From Thermosipho sp. (in: thermotogales) (lineage in GTDB: Bacteria > Thermotogota > Thermotogae > Thermotogales > Fervidobacteriaceae): a stretch of DNA of 42,269 nt. The translations under genes were made by a program, and so were the position numbers. Below, one piece after another: positions 36,970-42,269 of this stretch. Within the stretch, counting starts at the first letter, position 1. Each line of letters opens with the position of its first letter. The notes under the pieces were generated by a model. It did not search any database. It worked only from the letters and a program-made list of their open reading frames with translations, and had not been told where the DNA came from. Location: assembly GCA_017656335.1 (NCBI GenBank), contig JACDOA010000010.1:1-42269 (forward strand), written 5' to 3'.

Positions 36970-37399
36970 AGGTAGTGTACAATAATTGCTGTAAAAATAC
37001 CTTACTTACTTTTTTCAATATGTTCGTTGTCTTTATTCTTTTCCTGCGTTCTGCTGGATGAGTACATTCCTTACAAAGTGTACATAACACATTTTCCAGC
37101 TATATCCCAAAAACAATCTCTTTACGGCCGCTTCTATCCCTTTTCTATGTTTACCCGATATTACATTACTCTTCTATACAGTAGCTTTCTAAGTGATATT
37201 TCTTCTTCAATAGGACTGTTTAAAGACTTTTCTACTTTCTAATCTAATTTTTTACCTACCTTTGATACAGTAGATAGAAATATTTCATCACCACTTAGTA
37301 CATTTACTAGAGGTTTTAAAGTTTCAAAGTATCGTACTTTATCTTGAGACTGCTTTTTTTGTGCTCATTCCTATATTCTTTGTTTATTGTACACTATCT
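36970..37399 (-). mobile_element. Internally deleted IS256-family element
   Basis: Inverted ends AGGTAGTGTACAATAA (36970-36985) and its complement (37384-37399, 15 of 16 matching) bracket about 430 bp. Inside, on the minus strand, are mutator-type transposase fragments. A full element is about 1.3 kb, so most of the gene is lost. No clear target duplication is seen. Confidence 0.7.
37034..37370 (-). pseudogene. IS256 (mutator) transposase fragments
   Basis: The best piece, 37157-37034 on the minus strand, reads GKHRKGIEAAVKRLFLGYSW then KMCYVHFVRNVL, the signature region of IS256 transposases (normally 'W...C..H..RN'). Upstream pieces (PLVNVLSGDEIFLSTVSKVG; SLNSPIEEEISLRKLLYRR) carry stop codons and frame changes. 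Not functional. Confidence 0.75.
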
Positions 37400-37421
37400 T
37401 TTGATTTTTAATTATACTTAA

Positions 37422-38087
37422 AGTGTCTAAAAAGTAAAAAATAAAAAAGGCACTCCTTGATTCAACGTAGAAACATTGAATTGAACCGAAAAACAATGGA
37501 AAGGAGTTCTCAATTCAATGGAATAAAAGAAGAGAGAAATCAATACTTCTTTTGTAAAAAAAGAAATCTTATTTATTTTCAATATTATAGATATTTTTTT
37601 AAAGAATCAGAATATTACTTTAGAAGAAAAAAATATACAGATAAAGCTATACTTAAAATTTTAATGTTGTTAAAAATGGCTAAGAAATTATACAGAAAAG
37701 TCTAAGAATTATTTGTTGAACATCCTAAATTTTTAAGATTAATTGGAATAGATGAAGCTCCTTCATTTCAAACAATATCCTATAGAGCAAATTGATTAAA
37801 TTTTAGAAAAATAAATAATGAATTGATTAATTGGATATATAATAATTTTCAATTGTATAAAATGCATGCAAGTATTAACGCTAATATTATAAAACCTTGT
37901 AAGGAATCCAGAATAGATATTGTTAAAACTACTTTTTATAAAAAAGAGTTTGGTTTTACATATACTACAAAGGATAAAAAATTTGGTAAAAAAACTTTAT
38001 TTATCTTTAGATGCCAGAAATGATTTTTCCTTGATTTTCCTTTAAAAAAATTTCTAATTTCTTTGGCATTAAGACTTTTTAGACACT
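37422..38087 (+). mobile_element. Dead insertion sequence with 14-bp perfect inverted ends
   Basis: AGTGTCTAAAAAGT (37422-37435) and ACTTTTTAGACACT (38074-38087) are perfect inverted repeats 666 bp apart. The interior codes for a DDE-type transposase with many lesions. It starts only 22 bp from the end of the IS256 remnant, so the two inserted side by side. Family assignment (IS5-like) is tentative. Confidence 0.75.
37457..38020 (+). pseudogene. Transposase of the dead insertion sequence
   Basis: Fragments in order are KYTDKAILKILMLLKMAKKLYRKV (split), stop at 37705; LFVEHPKFLRLIGIDEAPSF and QTISYRAN, stop; NNELINWIYNNFQLYKMHAS; IIKPCKESRIDIVK; EFGFTYTTKDKKFGKKTL. The order matches IS5/IS1182-like transposases ('FRRL.GI.E.PS..T.SYR'). 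At least three stops or frameshifts and a missing C-terminus make it inactive. Confidence 0.7.
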
Positions 38088-38179
38088 CTAATAAAAATAG
38101 GATGTATTCTCTAAATCAATTTTTTCTTTTTTTGTGTGTTATATAAATTTAATCCCTGAAAAACGGAGAATAAGCTTGT

Positions 38180-38208
38180 TGACATAAAGGGTAAATTATA
38201 TAATAATT
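38180..38208 (+). promoter_or_regulatory. Promoter-like sequence before the broken arsR
   Basis: TTGACA (38180-38185), 17-nt spacer, AATAAT (38203-38208). Downstream dyads ATGTT-N6-AACAT (38216-38231) and TTCATATGTGAA (38235-38246) look like worn ArsR/SmtB operators. Confidence 0.55.
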
Positions 38209-38268
38209 ATTATTATGTTCATATTAACATTTTTTCATATGTGAATTGATTATTTTGGAAGAGGAATT

Positions 38269-38581
38269 ATGCCTAAAAAATCAGAAATGTCAGAATTAAA
38301 GCATGATCATGATTATTGTTACGACATGGCAAAATTTTTCTCAATTTTTGCTGATCCAACCAAAATTAAAGATTTTACATACTTTGTTAGATAATGAAAA
38401 ATGTGTCAAGAATATTTGCGAAATTATTGAATTAAATCAGTCTACATGTTCTCATCAATTAAAAATATTAAGGCAGTATAAAGTTGTAAAAGCAAAAAGA
38501 GAAGGAAAATTCATACGATAGTCTTTAGATGATGAACATATTAAAGATTTAATAGAAGTTGGTGAAGAACATATATCATAG
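38269..38581 (+). pseudogene. ArsR/SmtB-family regulator, frameshifted
   Basis: From ATG 38269 (SD GAAGAGGAA) the frame gives MPKKSEMSELKHDHDYCYDM and AKFFSIFADPTKIK, then shifts. The other frame continues KILHTLLDNEKCVKNICEII, ELNQSTCSHQLKILRQYKVV and KAKREGKFIR, meets TAG at 38519-38521, and resumes SLDDEHIKDLIEVGEEHIS to 38581. So there is one frameshift and one nonsense codon. The DNA-binding helix and a CadC/CzrA-like His-rich N-terminus are recognisable. It would have controlled the TSUP gene 12 nt downstream, which may now be constitutive. Confidence 0.88.
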
Positions 38582-38593
38582 TAAGGAGTTGAT

Positions 38594-39367
38594 ATGATGA
38601 TTTTTCTCGGAATTCTTTTATTTTTTATAACCATCATTTTATCTATGTTGGGAAAAGGTGGAGGAGAATTCTTTGTTCCAATATTTCTGGCGTATGGTAT
38701 CCCTTATCATCAAGCAGCTTCAGCTTCTTTGTTTATATTAATGGTTTCAGGCTTTATAATGACGTTAATATATCATAAGAAAGCATTAATAGATTGGTAT
38801 ACAGGGATAATTATGATATTATCCGTTGCAAGTGGTTCTTTTTTAGGTGGATTTATCTCAGCAAAGGTTAGTGTTATAGTACTAAAAATTATATTTTCGA
38901 CTTTATTGTTAATATCTGCATTTTTAATTTCAAGAAAAAAGAAAAATTTAAATTTTAAATTTGGCCCCATATTAAAAAGAAAATGTTGCGATTATGAATA
39001 TGAAATCCCAATTTTAATAGTAATACCTTCTGTTTTTTTCATAGGATTTATAGCTGGAATGGTAGGAATTTCAGGTGGAGGATTAATTGTTCCACTATTA
39101 ATTATTTTAGGGAATATGCCTATGCGATTGGCTTTTGCAACAAATTCTATCATGGTTTTATTTTCAGCAACAACAGGATTTATAGGTAAAGGGTTGAGTG
39201 TAGGTATAGATTGGAAATTCAATATAACTATGGCTACATTTGCTGCCCTGGGTTCTATAATAGGTTCCCATTTTTCAACAAAAGTAAAAACAGAGAATCT
39301 TAAAAAAATATTTGTTTATGTAATTTTAATAGCAGCAATATGGATGATAATAAAGATATTTATTTAA
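38594..39367 (+). CDS. TSUP-family (TauE/SafE) membrane exporter
   Basis: 257 aa with eight hydrophobic helices and the TSUP two-fold pattern: LGKGGGEFFVPIFLAYG at about residues 18-34 and its counterpart GMVGISGGGLIVPLLIILG at about 153-171. The cytoplasmic linker (about 115-135) is basic and contains a Cys-Cys pair (KRKCCDYEYE). Members carry sulfite, sulfoacetate or other organosulfur anions. It is preceded by the broken arsR; AAGGAG serves two possible ATGs (38594, 38597). Substrate unknown; ArsR linkage suggests a sulfur- or thiol-related anion. Confidence 0.85.
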   Translation: MMIFLGILLFFITIILSMLGKGGGEFFVPIFLAYGIPYHQAASASLFILMVSGFIMTLIYHKKALIDWYTGIIMILSVASGSFLGGFISAKVSVIVLKIIFSTLLLISAFLISRKKKNLNFKFGPILKRKCCDYEYEIPILIVIPSVFFIGFIAGMVGISGGGLIVPLLIILGNMPMRLAFATNSIMVLFSATTGFIGKGLSVGIDWKFNITMATFAALGSIIGSHFSTKVKTENLKKIFVYVILIAAIWMIIKIFI

Positions 39368-39445
39368 TATGGTAATAACAAAGGCTCGAAAATTGTTTAA
39401 ATATTTGATTCGCGAAAATAAAAAATTTTTACAATCATTTTTTTA

Positions 39446-39715
39446 ATTAAAAATAAATCTAATATTTATAAGATATTTAATGGTAAAATTGATAATGTGG
39501 AAAAAGCGTATGTAACAGATTTGTTTTTAGAATCTGAAAAATATGTTTGCAATTCGAAAACCGAAGAGCATGGAAATTTTGTTATTGATAACATTCTTAT
39601 AAAAGTTGGCGGTAAAAATAAAAAAAGAAAAAATGCAGATTTTGTTTTAAGAGATGATATAGAAGTTCCAGTGAGAAATTCGATACCACTATGGTTAATT
39701 GGATTTCAATATTAA
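39446..39715 (+). pseudogene. C-terminal remnant of a DUF4143-type AAA ATPase
   Basis: The plus-strand frame ending at TAA 39713-39715 reads KAYVTDLFLESEKYVC, then ILIKVGGKNKKRKNADFVLR and DDIEVPVRNSIPLWLIGF. The string GGKNK...ADFVxRDDIExPxxNxIPLWLxGF is the usual C-terminus of ATP-binding proteins with a DUF4143-like nuclease tail. The ATPase part is missing, and the GTG at 39497 has no SD. A deletion remnant. Confidence 0.7.
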
Positions 39716-39754
39716 TGAAAATTCAATATAAAATATTTAAAAAGAGATGATTAT

Positions 39755-39782
39755 TTATCCTATGATTTAAAGGATAATTTTT
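39755..39782 (+). terminator. Intrinsic terminator
   Basis: TTATCCT (39755-39761) pairs with AGGATAA (39771-39777), 9-nt loop, followed by TTTTT. It insulates the S41 peptidase gene from upstream read-through. Confidence 0.6.
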
Positions 39783-39844
39783 CAAAAGCGAGTAAATCAT
39801 CAGTAATTTCATAATGAACTTTTCTAAAAAAGGAGGGAATTTTT

Positions 39845-41191
39845 ATGAGAAAAACTATGAAATTACTGACGATTCTTTTTTTTACCAGTGTCATTTTTGC
39901 TTCCTCGATAATATTTGCGGTTAAAATCTCACCAGATAGACTCCAAAGAGATTTTGAATTTATTATTACCCTTTTAAAAGAAGCGTACATCGATCCATAT
40001 GGGTTAGTTGAAAGCCAAGAATTTTCAAAGATCGTTGATAGCGTAAGAAAAAAACTCGATCAACCCATGGATAGCTTTGAGTTTTTTAAGGCAGTCTCTC
40101 CGATTTTTCATTACCTGAATGATTACCATTGTAGTATTGAATTTCCCATTTCAAATGATTTTCAAGTCTTTCCAATAATTCTTTATGTTGTAGATAATAA
40201 CATATACGTTGTCTTTTCACTGGTCGACGATATACCGATAAAGTCAAAAGTTTTGGCAATTGATGAAATTCCATCAGGTCAAGTAATAGAAGAGTTTGAA
40301 CAGTATACCAATACAAGAGAAAACACTTCCCTGAAAGAATATGAAATTTCCCGGTATATCAATCTGATACCGACGTTTTGGAATAAAAAAAGTGTGGAAA
40401 TAGAGTTTGAACACAACGGTTTCATAAAGAGAGAAAGGATAAACGCTGTAACGATAAGGGAATATAGAGAAAAAATTCAAGAGTCTAATAAATTGAAATT
40501 ACCGTACGAATTTGAAAGGAAAGGAAGCATAGGGATATTAAGAATAGGGAGTTTTAATTTCAAAGGAACTTTATTTACCGATTTTAAGGAGTTTCTAAAT
40601 AAGGTTTTTGAAGAAAATAAGGACATAACAAATTTGATTATAGATGTAAGAAGAAATTTCGGTGGCGATCCACAATGTGTAAGTGAGGTATTGGGACATT
40701 TTGTGAACAGGAAACTTTCTGTGGTGAGCAAAGTTAAAGTGAAAAACTCTAAGTACAATGAGAAAGTTTTAGCAGGGGTAGGGGTTCGTTATGACAAAAA
40801 CACCGATGGAAAGATAATCGATGCAATTTACCCATGGTTTATAACCCCAAGAGAACCTGTATTTAAAGGAAAGGTATGGGTACTTGTCGATAACGGCATA
40901 GCTTCTGCTGCAACGACTTTTGTTAGCATTGTTCAAAAATATGGAATAGGAAAGATAATAGGAGAAAAACCAATTTATTCGCCGAATCATACAGGTAGTG
41001 GTGTAGAACAATATCTGCCAAATATAAAGACTTATGTTTATATTCCTGGTTCGTACATATTCAACTCAGAATCAGACGAAATAATTCCGGATTACGAACT
41101 TATAATGACAACAGAAGAGAAAATTGAGTGGTTGACGGGAAGTTCCGATCCTGTTCTTGAAAAAGTGATAGAAATTATTGAGAACAACTAA
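39845..41191 (+). CDS. S41-family peptidase (exported)
   Basis: 448 aa. A signal peptide (residues about 1-27, hydrophobic core LLTILFFTSVIFASSIIFA) is followed by a helical N-domain and a tail-specific protease core. Signposts are GSIGILRIGSFNF, NLIIDVRRNFGGD (strand before the nucleophile), WVLVDNGIASAATTF with the likely catalytic Ser in ASA, and GEKPIYSPNHTGSG. Canonical C-terminal processing peptidases also have a Lys about 25 residues after the Ser; here the segment VQKYGIGKIIGEK offers candidates. A PDZ domain is not evident. Codon choice is less AT-biased than in neighbours. The SD is AAAGGAGGGA. Confidence 0.88.
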   Translation: MRKTMKLLTILFFTSVIFASSIIFAVKISPDRLQRDFEFIITLLKEAYIDPYGLVESQEFSKIVDSVRKKLDQPMDSFEFFKAVSPIFHYLNDYHCSIEFPISNDFQVFPIILYVVDNNIYVVFSLVDDIPIKSKVLAIDEIPSGQVIEEFEQYTNTRENTSLKEYEISRYINLIPTFWNKKSVEIEFEHNGFIKRERINAVTIREYREKIQESNKLKLPYEFERKGSIGILRIGSFNFKGTLFTDFKEFLNKVFEENKDITNLIIDVRRNFGGDPQCVSEVLGHFVNRKLSVVSKVKVKNSKYNEKVLAGVGVRYDKNTDGKIIDAIYPWFITPREPVFKGKVWVLVDNGIASAATTFVSIVQKYGIGKIIGEKPIYSPNHTGSGVEQYLPNIKTYVYIPGSYIFNSESDEIIPDYELIMTTEEKIEWLTGSSDPVLEKVIEIIENN

Positions 41192-41420
41192 TATTTCTTG
41201 AGTATTTTATTATTTTTAAGTTCTTTTTGAAAATGTTTTTTAATATTCCCAAACTGTAAATCCTTGATTTTCTATAATTTAACAAAAGGAAAATGTACAA
41301 ATAGTTTACAGATTGCACTTACCCAAAATTAGTGGACAGTATAAGTTCAACTAAAAAATAGTATTTTAAGTTATGTTACTTTTTTTAACATTTTCAATGT
41401 TTCTTCTTCTTTTTCTTGAG
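41192..41420. other. Intergenic with an old insertion-sequence end
   Basis: The string TTACCCAAAATTAGTGGACAG (41319-41339, minus the last base) resembles the left end of the IS3 element at 41429-41448. On the minus strand at about 41423-41373 a short frame PQEKEEETLKMLKKVT ends in a stop and looks like the tail of another transposase. Remnants only. Confidence 0.5.
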
Positions 41421-41499
41421 GTGTGGATTTACCCCGAAAAAGTGGACACCTGGAGTTAAATATTTAGGAGTATAATAGAAGAAAAGTCAGGTGATTCAC

Positions 41500-41778
41500 A
41501 TGGGGAAGCAAGGCAAAAGATTTACCAAAGAATTTAAAGAACAAATTGTTTCATTGTATAACATGGGTAAAACCGTTTCACAGTTAAGCAGCGAATATGG
41601 CGTTACCAGGGTTACTATCTACAGATGGATTAAAGAGTATAGTCCTACTCAAGATGGTGAAATAAGCAAAAAAGAATTTGAAAGGATGAAAAAAGAATTA
41701 AATGAATTAAGAATGGAGAATGAAATATTAAAAAAAGCTACAGCCATATTCGCCAAAAAACAACAAAAGAACTTGTAG
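41500..41778 (+). CDS. IS3-family OrfA (HTH protein)
   Basis: 92 aa. Helix-turn-helix FTKEFKEQIVSLYNMGKTVS, QLSSEYGVTRVTIYRWIKEY, then a leucine-zipper-like coiled coil (KKEFERMKKELNELRMENEI, LKKATAIFAKK). This is the classical OrfA of IS3 elements, which binds the ends and makes the OrfAB fusion by -1 frameshifting. The slippery run AAAAAAC lies at 41755-41761 in the right position. ATG 41500 with SD AGGTGA; a GTG 41491 is inside the SD. Confidence 0.88.
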   Translation: MGKQGKRFTKEFKEQIVSLYNMGKTVSQLSSEYGVTRVTIYRWIKEYSPTQDGEISKKEFERMKKELNELRMENEILKKATAIFAKKQQKNL

Positions 41779-41899
41779 CATTTGTAGATAGATTCAAAAA
41801 TAAATACACAGTAAAAAGAATATGTAGAGTTCTAAAGTTTCCCAGGAGTACGTATTACAAAGCTAAGAAAAGAAAGAAAAGCAAATATACTGCTCCCCT
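41758..41899 (+). pseudogene. IS3-family OrfB, N-terminal fragment
   Basis: In the -1 frame after orfA: TTKELVAFVDRFKNKYTVKR, ICRVLKFPRSTYYKAKKRKK, SKYT. The 'R.Y.V.RIC..L..S.STYY' pattern is the standard start of OrfB (about 280 aa). After about 41899 the same frame runs into an unrelated OrfA-like sequence, so the catalytic rve domain is absent. Confidence 0.8.
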
Positions 41900-41921
41900 G
41901 AAAAATTGGACAGAAGAAAAA

Positions 41922-42182
41922 ATGGCAATAATTCTGGAAGGTCTTCGTCGAGAAAAAAGTGTTTCTCAAATCTGTAGAGAACATGGGATTTCTCAAGCTC
42001 AATATTACAAATGGAGAGACAAGTTTCTTGAAGGTGCAAAAGAAGGATTGGAAAATGGAAAGAAATCCAGAGTTCAACAACTTGAAGAAAAAATTGAAGA
42101 ACTTGAAAAGGTAATTGGTAAACAAACTATAGTCATTGAGACATTAAAAAAAACAGTAATACATCCAGGAAACGGGAAATAG
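41922..42182 (+). CDS. IS3-type OrfA of the second element
   Basis: 86 aa from ATG 41922. HTH: MAIILEGLRREKSVSQICRE, HGISQAQYYKWRDKFLEGAK, then coiled coil VQQLEEKIEELEKVIGKQTI. Family members usually start about ten residues earlier with '..W(T/S)EEK', and that sequence (KNWTEEK) is present upstream in frame but without a start codon, in line with truncation at the junction. A weak SD only. A run of eight As at 42147-42154 could be the frameshift site to orfB. Confidence 0.8.
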   Translation: MAIILEGLRREKSVSQICREHGISQAQYYKWRDKFLEGAKEGLENGKKSRVQQLEEKIEELEKVIGKQTIVIETLKKTVIHPGNGK

Positions 42183-42269
42183 TATTGTTGCTTGTTAATA
42201 AAGGATTTAGTATCTCAGAAGCGTTGAAATATTTGAAAATCAGTCGAAGTACATATTACTACAAACCTA
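42155..42269 (+). CDS. IS3-type OrfB of the second element (partial, window end)
   Basis: In the -1 frame relative to orfA: REIVLLLVNKGFSISEALKY and LKISRSTYYYKP, cut by the right edge. This is the usual OrfB N-terminus ('G.S...A....SRSTYYY.P'). Whether the catalytic domain is intact cannot be seen. Confidence 0.7.

Larger units (their letters stand above)
41421..41899 (+). mobile_element. IS3-family element, truncated in orfB
   Basis: Left terminal sequence TTACCCCGAAAAAGTGGACA at 41429-41448 is typical of IS3-family ends. orfA (41500-41778) and the start of orfB follow in the usual -1 frame relation. orfB is cut after about 45 codons, where sequence of a second IS3-type element begins. The transposase core is lost. 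Confidence 0.75.
41900..42269 (+). mobile_element. Second IS3-type element, continuing past the window
   Basis: A second orfA (IS2/IS1400-like type) and the beginning of its orfB in the -1 frame. It replaces the rest of the first element's orfB, so it inserted into it or recombined with it. Its left boundary is not clear because coding similarity begins directly at the junction. Confidence 0.7.

Noticed and set aside
37027-37242. 71-codon plus-strand frame
   Set aside because: Antisense to the IS256 transposase remnant, which explains the sequence better.
41891-41912. CCCCTGAAAAATTGGACAG as a third IS3-type left end
   Set aside because: It resembles the two other ends, but the same bases code for KNWTEEK, a conserved part of this OrfA family, so the similarity is probably coincidental.

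Overview
The window is very AT-rich bacterial DNA with strong Shine-Dalgarno sequences, frequent TTG/GTG starts and TTGACA-N17-TATAAT-type promoters. The gene content points to Thermotogales, most likely a Thermosipho-like organism. The strongest sign is a seven-gene electron-bifurcating [FeFe] hydrogenase operon (ferredoxin, sensory hydrogenase HydS, PP2C phosphatase, HydC, HydB, HydA, Rex) in the order I recall from Thermotoga maritima. The genus is inferred from content and composition, not from a marker gene. No rRNA, tRNA or CRISPR array was seen.

Layout. 1-6.6 kb: end of an unknown gene, a frameshifted sugar ABC permease, an ArsR / permease / thioredoxin-like operon on the minus strand, an AlkD-like DNA alkylation repair gene, a broken esterase, then rmuC, a membrane-anchored endonuclease/phosphatase-fold protein and a 52-aa membrane protein. 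6.6-9.4 kb: a decayed accessory patch with an IS21 istA remnant, a lone SAM methyltransferase and about 1 kb of degenerate sequence. 9.4-18.4 kb: a membrane protein with an internal duplication, a YhhN-domain fusion, a secernin-like peptidase, an MFS transporter, pgeF, a secreted LVIVD propeller (minus), and an APH-like kinase with a small membrane protein. 18.4-26.5 kb: the hydrogenase operon, bounded by a clear intrinsic terminator and a sigma70-type promoter carrying a Rex-like operator; rex is its last gene. 26.7-29.1 kb: an EamA transporter and an HD-GYP response regulator. 29.4-36.9 kb: two ABC exporter operons on the minus strand with a ParB-like gene between them. 36.9-38.1 kb: two dead insertion sequences. 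38.2-39.8 kb: a broken ArsR gene, a TSUP exporter and an ATPase remnant. 39.8-42.3 kb: an S41 peptidase and nested IS3-family elements running off the window.

Most notable: both ABC exporter operons have the same untranslated leader architecture. Each has a TTGACA promoter, a short leader peptide with an excellent ribosome-binding site, a GGCAACC segment, and a strong intrinsic terminator holding the complementary GGTTG(C/T)C just before the first transporter gene. The peptides begin MRIRIS (27 aa) and MRKIRIFS (11 aa). Both carry the Arg/Lys-X-Arg pattern known from macrolide-dependent ribosome stalling in Erm leader peptides. In the first leader the same GGTTGTCC occurs twice, between the SD and the start codon and again in the terminator loop, so one GGGCAACC can pair with either. 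I infer a ribosome-mediated attenuator family that senses translation inhibitors and switches on drug export, formally like bmrB-bmrCD of Bacillus subtilis but with different sequence.
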